Notes: a model not told the origin generated them from the letters alone. Counted from the first letter of the stretch, positions 47,482 through 56,548 are shown. The stretch: DNA of 64,000 bases from Prosthecobacter fusiformis (GCF_004364345.1 NZ_SOCA01000005.1:124001-188000), one strand, 5' to 3'. Made by a program: numbers and translations.

Positions 47482-48384
47482 TCATCCCACATCCAGCTCC
47501 GGCTTGAAGTCGGCGGCGTGGTAGGAACTGCGGACAAGGGGGGCGCTGGCGACGTGGCGGAAGCCTTTTTTACGGGCGATCTCTTTGTAGTTTTCGAAGG
47601 TATCCGGATGGACGTATTCGATGACGGGGAGATGCTGGGCGGATGGGCGCAGGTATTGGCCCAGGGTGAGGACGGTGACGTCGTGTTCCAGAAGGTCATC
47701 CATGGCCTGGAAGAGTTCGACCTCGGTTTCGCCGAGGCCGAGCATGAGGCCGCTCTTGGTGGCGCATTTGGTGCCGAGGTCCAGAGAGATCTGTTTGGCG
47801 CGTTTCAGCACCTTCAGGCTGCGATGATATTGGGCACGGCTGCGGACGAGGGGGGTGAGGCGCTCGACGGTTTCCAGGTTGTGATTAAAAATATGCGGGC
47901 GGGCCTTCATGACCACATCCAGAGAATCTTCCTTCTCGTTGAAGTCAGGAACCAGAATCTCGATGGTGATGTGAGGAACCGCCTCACGCACGGCTTCGAT
48001 GGTGCGGGCAAAGTGCTCGGCACCGCCGTCTTTGACGTCATCGCGGGCGACGGCGGTAATGACAACGTGGTTCAAACCGAGGCGCTTGGTGGCCTGGGCG
48101 ACACGTTGGGGTTCATCGGCCTCCAGGGCGAACGGTTTGGCGGTTTTGACCGCGCAGAATCCGCAGGCACGGGTACAGCGATCGCCAGCAATCATGAAGG
48201 TGGCTGTACCCTGGCTCCAGCATTCCCAGCGGTTCGGGCACTGGGCCTCTTCGCACACGGTGTGGAGTTTCAGGTCGGAAATCAGGGACTTTGTGCTCCA
48301 GAAAACAGGATCACGAGGCAGCTTCACACGAATCCAATCGGGCTTCTTTTCTGTGTGCAGAGCGGGGTCAATTTTACAGGCCAT
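47482..48384 (-). CDS. lipA: lipoyl synthase
   Basis: A 300-residue radical-SAM enzyme from the ATG at 48384; the frame runs 41 codons further upstream without family signal. The auxiliary iron-sulphur cluster cysteines are Cys44, Cys49 and Cys55 (C-x4-C-x5-C) and the SAM-cluster cysteines Cys70, Cys74 and Cys77 (C-x3-C-x2-C); the C-terminal R-S-S-Y-H-A motif supplies the serine ligand. It inserts two sulphur atoms into protein-bound octanoyl groups to make lipoyl cofactors. lipB is not in the window. A TrhO-RluA gene lies upstream. Confidence 0.96.
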   Translation of the reverse strand: MACKIDPALHTEKKPDWIRVKLPRDPVFWSTKSLISDLKLHTVCEEAQCPNRWECWSQGTATFMIAGDRCTRACGFCAVKTAKPFALEADEPQRVAQATKRLGLNHVVITAVARDDVKDGGAEHFARTIEAVREAVPHITIEILVPDFNEKEDSLDVVMKARPHIFNHNLETVERLTPLVRSRAQYHRSLKVLKRAKQISLDLGTKCATKSGLMLGLGETEVELFQAMDDLLEHDVTVLTLGQYLRPSAQHLPVIEYVHPDTFENYKEIARKKGFRHVASAPLVRSSYHAADFKPELDVG

Positions 48385-48469
48385 GTCTGTGATACGAATG
48401 GCCCGGATCGGGCGAATGGCAAATACTGAATGTAGGAGGCTGAGAGGAGCGTGGCATGGAACGACCGTT

Positions 48470-50326
48470 TTACAGGGGGCAACCCCAGGCAGGGACATCC
48501 GTCTCAAAAGAGACGCGCGTTTGAGTCAGAGGGTGGATGAAGGCCAGCTTCCAGGCATGCAAACACAAGGGGGCGGCGCTTAGATCCAGCGTCTGGGTAT
48601 CCCCCACAGAACCGCCAGGCAGGTAAACGGGGTCACCGACAATGGGAAAACCGAGCTGCCAAAGGTGAATGCGAATCTGATTAGTACGTCCTGTAAGGGG
48701 ACGTGCCTCGACGAGGGCTGTGCCGTCAGCATCCCGGCGGATGACACGGAATTCGGTGCGGGCCTCGCGACCGTTGTCTTCATCCACTTCACGGCTGCCC
48801 AGGGCACCGGGAACATCGCTGATGGGGGCGTCGGAGAAAAAGGAGTCTGTTGGGGGATGGCCTTGAACTTTGGCCAAATAGATTTTTTCCACCGCCCCAC
48901 TGGCGAATTGTTTCTGGACCAGCCCCGCGAAATGGCGGGTGCGGGCCACCACGACGAGGCCGGTGGTATTGGCATCCAACCGATGGCAGGCACGCGGTTT
49001 TTGCGGCTCATACACCTCATGCAGGATATACTGAAGCGTATTGCGATTGAACCGGCCGCCGGCATGCATCGGCAATGGGGCAGGTTTAACGAGCACGAGC
49101 ACGGCTTCGTCCTCATGCACGATCTGGATGTCTGCATTCACATCAGGCTCCACATTGGCGGGTATGAGGCGCAGATAGCGCTCCCCTGCCCTGACGATCA
49201 TGTCAGGAAGCACAGGCTGGCCGTCCTGGTTTAAAATCCGTTGGTCTTCAAAACGCATCAGCAGCTCTGTGCGAGGCACATGAGGCAGGATGGTGATGAG
49301 TGTGTCCAGCAGCGTCAGTCCATCACAAGCCCTGGGGACATTCAGAGGTTGCTGATGATCGTAGGGGGCGCTGCCAGGGAGTGGCGTGATCAGGCTGCGG
49401 ATGGTTTTGTGCCGGGCGGCGATGTTTTCCGCCATCTGCTGCTCCGTCGTTTTATAACAATAGGGACAGGAGACATGCTCCACAAAACGAGCGTCTTGCT
49501 GCTCCGCATCCGACAGCGGGGACTGGCACATAAAACATTGGGTGGACTCGGTCTCGCTCAGCGCCGGGTCCACGCCCACACGTTGATCAAAGACGAAACA
49601 TTCGCCATCATAATGAGCACCGCCGACTTCTTCGAAGTACTTGAGGATGCCACCTTCGAGCTGCCACACCTGCTCAAAGCCTTCACGCTCCATGAACGGG
49701 GCGGCTTTTTCACAACGAATGCCACCGGTGCAGAAGGTGACGATGGGCTGCTGCTTCAAGGCTTCTGGCAGACGACTTACGGCCTCAGGGAAATCCCTGA
49801 AACTGTTCACGCCAATGATGTGTGCGCCTTTGAAAGTGCCGAGCTTCACCTCATAATCATTGCGGGTATCCAGCAGGGTGATGGGGCGGCCTTCGTCCAG
49901 CCACTGCTTTAAAGTATGCGCTTCAATTCGTGGCGAAGTGTATTTGGCTGGCTCGATCCCCTCCACACCAAAGGCAATGATTTCCTTTTTGATGCGCACC
50001 AGCATTCGCCGGAATGGCTGCTCCGCGCTTTCACTGACCTTGGGGGTCAGCTTTTCCAGTCCGGGAATGGCTCGCAGTTCCGACACCAGCAGATCCACTT
50101 CATGCTGGCCTCCAGCGATGAAAAGATTAATCCCCTCGGTGCTCAGCAAAATGGTGCCTTTCAAATCCCAGCCCTTGCAAAGGGCGATGAGTTTTTCCCG
50201 CAATGACTTCAGGTCAGACAGGGTGGCAAATTGATAAGCGGCAATGTTGGTGATGGCCGCAGGGGCTGGAGCAGTCTCAGGCATGGATTGGAAAAACGGT
50301 ATCGGTTGGCATAGATCAGTATTCAT
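48470..50326 (-). CDS. TrhO-type rhodanese / RluA pseudouridine synthase fusion
   Basis: A 618-residue two-enzyme protein from the ATG at 50326 (a second ATG 14 codons in is also possible). Residues 25-250 match tRNA uridine hydroxylase TrhO (YceA): the rhodanese active-site Cys199 in C-T-G-G-I-R-C-E-K, with a zinc-type Cys cluster (C-x2-C ... C-x2-C) near 265-290. A linker leads to an S4-like region and an RluA-type pseudouridine synthase: H-R-L-D-A-N-T-T-G with catalytic Asp451, and R-T-N-Q-I-R-I-H-L. Both halves modify RNA uridines. The C-terminus ends in an overlap with the lipA upstream region only. Confidence 0.9.
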   Translation of the reverse strand: MNTDLCQPIPFFQSMPETAPAPAAITNIAAYQFATLSDLKSLREKLIALCKGWDLKGTILLSTEGINLFIAGGQHEVDLLVSELRAIPGLEKLTPKVSESAEQPFRRMLVRIKKEIIAFGVEGIEPAKYTSPRIEAHTLKQWLDEGRPITLLDTRNDYEVKLGTFKGAHIIGVNSFRDFPEAVSRLPEALKQQPIVTFCTGGIRCEKAAPFMEREGFEQVWQLEGGILKYFEEVGGAHYDGECFVFDQRVGVDPALSETESTQCFMCQSPLSDAEQQDARFVEHVSCPYCYKTTEQQMAENIAARHKTIRSLITPLPGSAPYDHQQPLNVPRACDGLTLLDTLITILPHVPRTELLMRFEDQRILNQDGQPVLPDMIVRAGERYLRLIPANVEPDVNADIQIVHEDEAVLVLVKPAPLPMHAGGRFNRNTLQYILHEVYEPQKPRACHRLDANTTGLVVVARTRHFAGLVQKQFASGAVEKIYLAKVQGHPPTDSFFSDAPISDVPGALGSREVDEDNGREARTEFRVIRRDADGTALVEARPLTGRTNQIRIHLWQLGFPIVGDPVYLPGGSVGDTQTLDLSAAPLCLHAWKLAFIHPLTQTRVSFETDVPAWGCPL

Positions 50327-50421
50327 TTTTTAGCCCGCTGCACATGGAATCGTGTGCGTGACTTTGCTCAAGATGAGCAGTCCTTGCTTGCTCTGGCGCA
50401 TCTCCAAGGGCACCATGAGAT

Positions 50422-51813
50422 ATGCCCCAGCGCATTGCCCTCTTTGGAGGCAGCTTCAATCCACCCGGCCAGCATCACTCTGTCATTGCACAGCGTCTTG
50501 CTAGCGAGTTTGACCAAGTGCGTGTCATCCCCTGTGGCCCACGACCGGACAAACCAGTCACAGATTCTATCCCCGCTGTTTACAGGGCGGCGCTTGCTGA
50601 CCTGACTTTTGGCAACCTGCCCGGCGTCACGGTGGATCTTTTTGATCTTGAGCAGGCCTCTTTTACACCCAACTGGGATCTGCAAAGCAAGTATGAAGGC
50701 CAGGGCGAAGTCTGGCACGTGGTGGGTGGAGACTTGATAACGGGAGGAGGCACAGGCCAATCACTCATCCAGCGCACCTGGAAAAATGGCCAGGAACTGT
50801 GGGAGTCAGCCCGTTTTGTGGTTCTCACCCGGCCGGGCTATGTCATAGAACCCAGCGACCTGCCTCCAAATTCCCTGGTTTTTGAAACCGATGTTCCAGG
50901 TTCCAGTACGCTGATACGTGAAAATCTCAGCAAAGGGCGCTCGGTGGAAGGTCTTCTCGCTCCACGTGCCCAGGCTTATATCGGCCGCTATGGTCTCTAC
51001 CGCGCACCCAATCCAGGCAACTGGGCACGCCAGAGCCTGAGTGACCAAACTTTCTCTATCCAGAGCGATCCACACAACGCCAAAGCGCAAGCCTGGCTGT
51101 CAGACATTGGTCCGGGTACAGATGAGCAGCCGGGTTTCATCACTGTGCTGGGAGGTGATGGGGCCATGTTACGATGCATCCGTGAGCGTTGGCGTGAAAG
51201 GCTGCCATTCTTTGGTATCAATGCCGGTCATCTGGGCTTTCTGATGAATGCGCCGGAACAGGTTCTCGGTTGTCCGTTCCCACCCTCGGATGTCATTTTG
51301 CGCCAGATGCCGCTGCTTTATATCGAAACAGAAGATCGCGAGGGAAGAATCCAGCAGGCTTACGGCTTCAATGATGCGTGGCTGGAGCGGAGCACGAGCC
51401 AGAGCGCCTGGCTACAGGTCATCGTGAACGGGGTAGAACGCATTCCTAAACTGGTGAGCGATGGCGCTCTCGTGGCCACCGCTGCCGGGTCAACGGCATA
51501 CGCCCGCAGCATGGGGGCCAGCCCACTACTGGCGGATACACCCGCCTGGCTCCTGGTAGGATCCAATGTGATGGAGCCAGCGCACTGGCGCAGCGCCCTT
51601 TTGTCCGTGGACAATACCGTGGAGATCCGCAGCCTGAGTCCTGAACACCGTCCGGTTCAAGCTTATGTGGACGGTTTGAGTATGGGGGAAGTGGTCAGTT
51701 TTCGTGCCCGCCTCAGCCGTGCAGCCAGTGCTGAATTAGCCTTTTGCGCAAGCCACGACATGGCAGACAAGATCGCAGCGATTCAGTTCCATCGTTCCAG
51801 CGAGGGACGCTAA
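50422..51813 (+). CDS. NadD-NadK fusion (nicotinate mononucleotide adenylyltransferase / NAD kinase)
   Basis: A 463-residue bifunctional protein. Residues 1-190 are NadD-like: G-G-S-F-N-P-P-G-x-H-H at 9-19, a variant of the GGxFxPPHxGH signature in which the first histidine is Gly, and S-S-T-L-I-R near 160. Residues 200-455 are NAD kinase: G-G-D-G-A-M-L at 244-250, G-I-N-A-G-H-L-G-F near 272, and D-G-A-L-V-A-T-A-A-G-S-T-A-Y near 347-360. Together they would make NaAD and phosphorylate NAD to NADP; NadE is needed between the steps and is not in the window. Divergent from the TrhO-RluA gene. Confidence 0.9.
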   Translation: MPQRIALFGGSFNPPGQHHSVIAQRLASEFDQVRVIPCGPRPDKPVTDSIPAVYRAALADLTFGNLPGVTVDLFDLEQASFTPNWDLQSKYEGQGEVWHVVGGDLITGGGTGQSLIQRTWKNGQELWESARFVVLTRPGYVIEPSDLPPNSLVFETDVPGSSTLIRENLSKGRSVEGLLAPRAQAYIGRYGLYRAPNPGNWARQSLSDQTFSIQSDPHNAKAQAWLSDIGPGTDEQPGFITVLGGDGAMLRCIRERWRERLPFFGINAGHLGFLMNAPEQVLGCPFPPSDVILRQMPLLYIETEDREGRIQQAYGFNDAWLERSTSQSAWLQVIVNGVERIPKLVSDGALVATAAGSTAYARSMGASPLLADTPAWLLVGSNVMEPAHWRSALLSVDNTVEIRSLSPEHRPVQAYVDGLSMGEVVSFRARLSRAASAELAFCASHDMADKIAAIQFHRSSEGR

Positions 51814-51834
51814 ATCCACACCACCGATAACACA

Positions 51835-51865
51835 ACGGGTGCGGCCTTTTGAATGCCACACCCGT
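51835..51865 (-). terminator. hairpin after pilT
   Basis: Eleven-base inverted repeat (51835-51845 with 51855-51865); on the minus strand the only mismatch is a G-T pair. It follows the pilT stop codon by about 30 bases. A T-run is lacking, so termination is uncertain. Confidence 0.5.
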
Positions 51866-51894
51866 CAAAATTAACAGTCAGTTCAAGGCTCCAG

Positions 51895-52998
51895 TTATTT
51901 CTTCGCCTCGCCGCCGCCAGCATTGGCGATGGCCTGATCCTCAGGCGGCAGGAAGGCTTTGAATCGGCCTTTATCGATGGCTTTCATATAGGCTTCCATC
52001 GGGCTGGCATAACCGTCGCGCAGCTTCTGCCAGATGGAATCGTCCATGAACTGCATGCCCTGGGCCTTGCCGCCGATGATGACGTCATAGAGCTTCTGCG
52101 TGGCACCTTCACGGATGATGGCACCTACAGCCGGAGTGGAAACCATGATCTCATTCACGGCCACACGGCCTTTGCCGTCCGCCTTTTTCATGAGCAACTG
52201 GGCCACCACGCCTTTGAGAGAAGCGGCGAGCATGGTGCGAACCTGGCTCTGCTGTTCGGCGGGGAAAACGTCGATGATACGGTCAACGGTTTTGCGGGCG
52301 TTATTCGTGTGCAATGTGCCGAAAACAAGGAGGCCGGTCTCTGCGGCTGTGAGGGCCAGCGAGATGGTTTCCAAGTCGCGCATTTCCCCCACAAGTACGA
52401 TGTCCGCATCCTGACGGAGGGCAGCGCGAAGACCGTCGGCAAAGGTAGGCGTCTGGATGGGCACCTCGCGCTGGGTGATGATGCTGCGCTTATTTTTGTG
52501 CACGAATTCGATGGGCTCCTCCACCGTGATAATGTGACGGCGGAAGTTGGTATTGATGTAATCCAACAGGGCGGCCAGTGTCGTGGACTTGCCGGAACCG
52601 GTAGGACCGGTGACCAAAACAAGGCCGCTGCGCATGTGGCCAAATTCCTTCACCACAGGAGGAATGCCGAGCTGCTCCAGGCTGGCGATCTTCGTGGGAA
52701 TGATACGGAAGACTGCGGCAAAGCCGTTTTGCTGCTTGAGGTAGTTGCAGCGAAAACGGTGCTCCTCATCCATCTCATAGGCGAAGTCGAGGTCCCCTTT
52801 TTCAAGGTAGCGCTCCCAAGCGCGAGCTTCGCAGATCTCACGCATCATGGTTTCCATGGTGCTGTGAGTCAGAATGTCAGGAGAAATGGCCTTGATGCTG
52901 CCGTGGACGCGCACTTTAGGCGGCTGCCCCTGGCTAAGATGAAGGTCGGAACCACCCAGTTCAATGAGTTGCTGGAAGTAGTTATCAATGATGGACAT
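51895..52998 (-). CDS. pilT: type IV pilus retraction ATPase PilT
   Basis: A 367-residue hexameric ATPase. N-terminal PAS-like domain 1-100, then the RecA-like core with Walker A at 131-139 (G-P-T-G-S-G-K-S-T), the Asp box (V-E-E-P-I-E-F), Walker B (V-G-E-M-R-D) and the His box (G-T-L-H-T-N); the A-I-R-E-type retraction motif region reads A-I-I-R-E-G, with the match shifted by one residue. It pulls pili back and powers twitching. A second PilT-like gene is 50 bases upstream on the same strand. No pilin genes are in the window. Confidence 0.95.
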   Translation of the reverse strand: MSIIDNYFQQLIELGGSDLHLSQGQPPKVRVHGSIKAISPDILTHSTMETMMREICEARAWERYLEKGDLDFAYEMDEEHRFRCNYLKQQNGFAAVFRIIPTKIASLEQLGIPPVVKEFGHMRSGLVLVTGPTGSGKSTTLAALLDYINTNFRRHIITVEEPIEFVHKNKRSIITQREVPIQTPTFADGLRAALRQDADIVLVGEMRDLETISLALTAAETGLLVFGTLHTNNARKTVDRIIDVFPAEQQSQVRTMLAASLKGVVAQLLMKKADGKGRVAVNEIMVSTPAVGAIIREGATQKLYDVIIGGKAQGMQFMDDSIWQKLRDGYASPMEAYMKAIDKGRFKAFLPPEDQAIANAGGGEAKK

Positions 52999-53048
52999 GA
53001 TGTATCGGAAAGCTGAAATTAATAAACGGTTAGGCCTAAAGCAGCAGG

Positions 53049-54149
53049 CTAGCTTTGGAAGAACAAGCGCATTTGTTGCTTATCCTCGGAGCGGGATTCA
53101 CACTCCTCACGGCTGATAAGGCCTTTGCTGTAAAGGTTTCGCAGGGAGTCATCCATCGTGATCATGCCGACGTTTTTTCCGGTCTGCATCACACCGTTGA
53201 GCATGTAGGTTTTACCATCGCGGATACATGCGGCCACAGCCGGGGTATTAACGAGAAGCTCCACCGCCATCGCTCGACCGTTGCCATCCGTTTTCGGGAC
53301 GAGCTGCTGGGAAATGATCCCGCGGAGAGACTCAGAGACCATGATGCGGATCTGGTCGCGTTGATCGGGTGGGAAAACGTCCAGCACACGGTCAAGTGTG
53401 CGAGCGCTGTTTCCTGTATGCAGGGTTCCCAACACCAAGTGACCCGTTTCAGCAGCTGTGATGGCCAGGGAAATAGTCTCCAAGTCACGCATTTCACCCA
53501 CCATGATGATGTCCGGATCTTCACGCAAAGCACCACGAAGAGCTGCCGCAAAGGAATCCGTATGGGTGCCGACTTCGCGCTGGTTTACATGGCAGCTTTT
53601 CGGGTTGATCACATACTCAATGGGATCTTCCAGGGTAATGATGTGATCCTGGCGCTCCTTGTTAATTTCATCCACCAGCGCAGCCAGAGTGGTCGATTTT
53701 CCGCAACCAACTGGGCCGGTGACGAGCACGAGCCCGTTGTGATAACGGATCAGCGTGCGAACGGTTTCAGGCAGGCCCAGTTCTTCCACAGAGCGGATGC
53801 TGGTACTGATGATGCGGAAAGTGATGTCAATGCCCAAGCGTTGCTGGATGACGGAGGCGCGGAAACGCCCGTAGTCAGGGGAGTAGGCGAAATCGACATC
53901 TCCTTTATTCTCCAACTGATGGATTTGAGCCTCGGTGAGGAAACTGTAGGCGAGTCGCCGGGTATCTTCTGGACTCAGTGCAACCGAATTTGTCCAGATC
54001 GGTGTCAGGTTGCCAAAACGTCTCCAGATAGGTTGGGCCGCAGTGGCGAGATGCAAATCGGATGCATCATACTGCATGCAAAAACGCAGATAATCATCCA
54101 CATGGCCCAGAACGGGCACGAGGTCTTGGGGGGCAGCTTGGTCGGACAT
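53049..54149 (-). CDS. PilT/PilU-like type IV pilus retraction ATPase
   Basis: A 366-residue ATPase from the ATG at 54149; an ATG at 54182 would overlap the upstream gene. Walker A reads G-P-V-G-C-G-K-S-T, with Asp box (L-E-D-P-I-E-Y), Walker B (V-G-E-M-R-D) and His box (G-T-L-H-T-G). It resembles PilT but has a longer N-terminal lead, as in PilU-like paralogues. It lies directly before pilT on the strand and is probably cotranscribed; it likely assists retraction. Assignment to PilU by sequence alone is not firm. Confidence 0.9.
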   Translation of the reverse strand: MSDQAAPQDLVPVLGHVDDYLRFCMQYDASDLHLATAAQPIWRRFGNLTPIWTNSVALSPEDTRRLAYSFLTEAQIHQLENKGDVDFAYSPDYGRFRASVIQQRLGIDITFRIISTSIRSVEELGLPETVRTLIRYHNGLVLVTGPVGCGKSTTLAALVDEINKERQDHIITLEDPIEYVINPKSCHVNQREVGTHTDSFAAALRGALREDPDIIMVGEMRDLETISLAITAAETGHLVLGTLHTGNSARTLDRVLDVFPPDQRDQIRIMVSESLRGIISQQLVPKTDGNGRAMAVELLVNTPAVAACIRDGKTYMLNGVMQTGKNVGMITMDDSLRNLYSKGLISREECESRSEDKQQMRLFFQS

Positions 54150-54162
54150 GAGAGGGGTAAAA

Positions 54163-54540
54163 TCACCCACGTGGGTGTTCACCCTCGTGGCGAGAGAAAT
54201 GTTGGGTCAGATAAGATTGGAGAAATTGGCTTCCATATTTCCACGCAGTCTGTCGCGCCATGGCTATCACAGGCGTCAGAATAAGTGCAATAAGGCCGCT
54301 CTTTGTAGCGGAAGCGGTCAAGTTGTCACGCTCAATCTTAGCGTGCTTCGGCGGCATTAAGAATCGCACGATCAAAAGCCCACCGGCAGCCGCAACGCCA
54401 ATCCAGACGAACGGATGCGAACGAACGGACCGGGTAAGAATAAACTTGGGGTTAAACTCCTCGCCCGCGAGCTGCAAGTGGGTGGACAACTGGATACGGG
54501 CATAGTCCAGATCCTTGAGGGCTTGCTGTTTAGGAGTCAT
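54163..54540 (-). CDS. small membrane protein of the YqjD/YqjE cluster, unknown
   Basis: A 125-residue protein with a membrane segment at about 43-62 and a second weaker one near 83-95, and charged ends. It has no family I can name with confidence (DUF3618-like proteins are comparable). It overlaps the stop of the phage-holin-like gene by four bases (ATGA), so the two are translated together. It may be part of an envelope-stress unit like the YqjD-YqjE-YqjK cluster. Confidence 0.7.
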   Translation of the reverse strand: MTPKQQALKDLDYARIQLSTHLQLAGEEFNPKFILTRSVRSHPFVWIGVAAAGGLLIVRFLMPPKHAKIERDNLTASATKSGLIALILTPVIAMARQTAWKYGSQFLQSYLTQHFSRHEGEHPRG

Positions 54541-54920
54541 TGGCGAGGCGGAAGATTGCCGATCGCATCACGATCACGCTGAAATTGATGAAAAGTCTCC
54601 TCAAAAACCCGCAACTTGCTCAGCCGGACTTTAAGAGAAATGAAAAAGACGATGGCTAAAAACAGGTGCAAGCCTGCACCCCACAGGGCGACATGCCACC
54701 ACGGCCATCCCAAAGAATTAGCCACTATCCAGACGAATGCAGGCAGGGCCAGCATCCAGCCGAACAGCAGACAGCCGCAGAGGACGGTGACGAGAATGAA
54801 TATCTCGCTAAATTTGGTGCCCGCCTCCTGCGCTTCGATCTGCAGCAGTCGCCCCCGGGCTTCTGCATAGAGGGCCAGGGTGCGCACCAATGACTTTACC
54901 CGGGAAACCTCAGTATCCAT
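54537..54920 (-). CDS. phage holin family / YqjE-like membrane protein
   Basis: A 127-residue protein with two membrane segments (about 42-67 and 73-98), an amphipathic N-terminal helix and a charged C-terminus. The layout and context match the Phage_holin_3_6/YqjE family of inner-membrane stress proteins rather than a phage holin proper; no phage genes are near. It sits between the YqjD-like and unknown small genes in one unit. Confidence 0.8.
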   Translation of the reverse strand: MDTEVSRVKSLVRTLALYAEARGRLLQIEAQEAGTKFSEIFILVTVLCGCLLFGWMLALPAFVWIVANSLGWPWWHVALWGAGLHLFLAIVFFISLKVRLSKLRVFEETFHQFQRDRDAIGNLPPRQ

Positions 54921-54949
54921 GATGGGTGAGAATTGTTCAGACAGAAGGT

Positions 54950-55357
54950 TTAGCGACGCAGGATCAGCCCCACGACGAGACCGACACCAAAGGCGGTCAG
55001 CAGTGCCTGCCGTGGTTTCACACGAGCGAGCTCTTCAGCGTCTGAAAGAAGATTTTCGCAGCGCTCACGGGCTTCACCTAGCGTTTCGCGTGCCTGGCCC
55101 ATGGCGTCGTCAGCATAATGGCGGAACTCACCAGCTTTTTCAGTCAGGTCAGATTTCAGTTCGGCAGCTCTTTGCTCAGCCGCGGTTTTGAACTGCTGAG
55201 CCTTTGTCTCTGCCGCAGTGCGCAGTTCGGAAGCTTTTTGAGTGGCAGCAGCACGCAGTTCTTCTGCGGCTTTCATGGCACTGGCCTTGGCCGCCTGGAA
55301 GGGGTCATTGCCGGTGGAACTACCGAAACCGATGTCAGGATTGGAGGATTCGTTCAT
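54950..55357 (-). CDS. YqjD/ElaB-like (DUF883-like) tail-anchored protein
   Basis: A 135-residue protein: long Ala/Glu/Lys-rich amphipathic helix with 11-residue-like periodicity (about 20-110) followed by a C-terminal membrane segment (117-133) ending in a G-L-x-L-R-R tail, the pattern of YqjD/ElaB ribosome-associated inner-membrane proteins. The call is by architecture. It is the first gene of the unit with the YqjE-like and unknown genes. Confidence 0.75.
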   Translation of the reverse strand: MNESSNPDIGFGSSTGNDPFQAAKASAMKAAEELRAAATQKASELRTAAETKAQQFKTAAEQRAAELKSDLTEKAGEFRHYADDAMGQARETLGEARERCENLLSDAEELARVKPRQALLTAFGVGLVVGLILRR

Positions 55358-55547
55358 ACTCAGTGAGGGGATGCAGATTCAGAATGGATTTAAGTCCTCT
55401 TCACGTTCATGGCGAACGAAAAAAGGCAACGATGGCAGGAGAAATACCCGCTAAAGGTATTACGTCGCCATGTATTCGCTTAACTGCGATGATTCGTCCC
55501 CCTCTGAATTGTGATTTTTGCTCCGTAAACACAATTTTCATACTGGC

Positions 55548-55562
55548 TGGCCATCTTTTTGC
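55548..55562 (+). promoter_or_regulatory. candidate sigma-54 promoter of the exbB operon
   Basis: TGGCCATCTTTTTGC keeps GG-N10-GC and the full TTGC -12 element; two positions of the -24 element differ (CA in place of AC). It ends 77 bases before the exbB start codon. Confidence 0.45.
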
Positions 55563-55639
55563 CTGTATGAGCGTCTGTTTGTTGTGGTACATGCCTCAAC
55601 TCTTGCATCCTTCACCCTCGCGCCTACAGTCGCACGCCC

Positions 55640-56470
55640 ATGCATCGCCCCAAATTCTTCGCCCTCACCCTCCTGGCCATCGTGATGACATGGCTGGCCC
55701 CTGCGGTTCAAGCCCAGACCGCAGCCCCCGCCACGGCTAGTCCGACGCCCATGGAAGCGGCGGCTGAACCTGCAACAGCAGAGAACAATCCCTTTGCCAA
55801 CGCTTTGACGCTGGAGGGATTTATCCAAAGCACAGGCGTCATGGCCTATCCATTGATCGTCCTATCGATGATCACCGCTTTTCTCATTGTACTCTTCACC
55901 TTCACCGTGCGGCAGGGCACGGTGGTGAGTGATGCCTTCATGAACTCTGCGGATGCGCTCATCCGCAAGCAGGACTACCTCGGTCTGCTGGCGGTCTGCA
56001 ACCGGCGCAATGAGTGCATCGCCCGCATCACGGCGAAGACCCTGGACTTTGCCACACGCAACCCAACGGCCAGTTTTGAAGAAGTGAAAGAAGTCACTGA
56101 GGCTGAGGGCAATCGCCAGTCCAGCTTACTGCTAGCGCGCATCGCCTATCTGGGGGATGTCGGTGCGGTGGCACCCATGTTAGGCCTTCTGGGGACGACG
56201 CTAGGAATGATCACCACTTTCCACGCAATCTCGGGTGCGGAATATGGAGGCTCCAACCAGTTGGGATTGGCGCAAGGTGTATCTGAAGCCCTTCTTTGTA
56301 CCGCTTCAGGCCTGGTCATCGGGATCCCGGCCCTGATTTTTTATGCCATTTTTCGTGGTAAGGTAAACCGCCTTATTTCGGAAATGGAAGCCGCCACCAC
56401 CCACCTCATGGCGCTCCTGGCCGTCCAATATAAACGCGCCGCGCGTGCCGTAGCCGGACGTGGGGAATGA
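55640..56470 (+). CDS. ExbB/TolQ-type proton channel protein with signal peptide
   Basis: A 276-residue protein. A signal peptide-like segment (1-25), an Ala/Thr/Pro-rich linker (26-55) and three membrane segments (about 68-90, 165-190, 205-230) follow the MotA/TolQ/ExbB plan. The conserved G-x-V-x-P-x-L-G-L-x-G-T-x-x-G-M block is at about 173-190, which forms the proton path with ExbD. Together they energise an outer-membrane receptor or Tol-like system. It is the first gene of an operon with ExbD and a TPR protein, starting from a candidate sigma-54 promoter. Confidence 0.92.
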   Translation: MHRPKFFALTLLAIVMTWLAPAVQAQTAAPATASPTPMEAAAEPATAENNPFANALTLEGFIQSTGVMAYPLIVLSMITAFLIVLFTFTVRQGTVVSDAFMNSADALIRKQDYLGLLAVCNRRNECIARITAKTLDFATRNPTASFEEVKEVTEAEGNRQSSLLLARIAYLGDVGAVAPMLGLLGTTLGMITTFHAISGAEYGGSNQLGLAQGVSEALLCTASGLVIGIPALIFYAIFRGKVNRLISEMEAATTHLMALLAVQYKRAARAVAGRGE

Positions 56471-56548
56471 GACTTCCCTGAATAAATCGACTCTTCACTA
56501 CCTCAAAAGATCCTTTCCCTCGCCGCAGCCTCCCCAAGCCGCTGACTC

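Noticed and set aside
53055-54284. A 409-codon plus-strand frame opposite the PilT-like gene
   Set aside because: Antisense shadow; PilT motifs on the minus strand are unambiguous.
54537-54920. Prophage remnant, from the holin-like gene
   Set aside because: The gene belongs to a YqjD/YqjE-type chromosomal cluster; no other phage gene is nearby.
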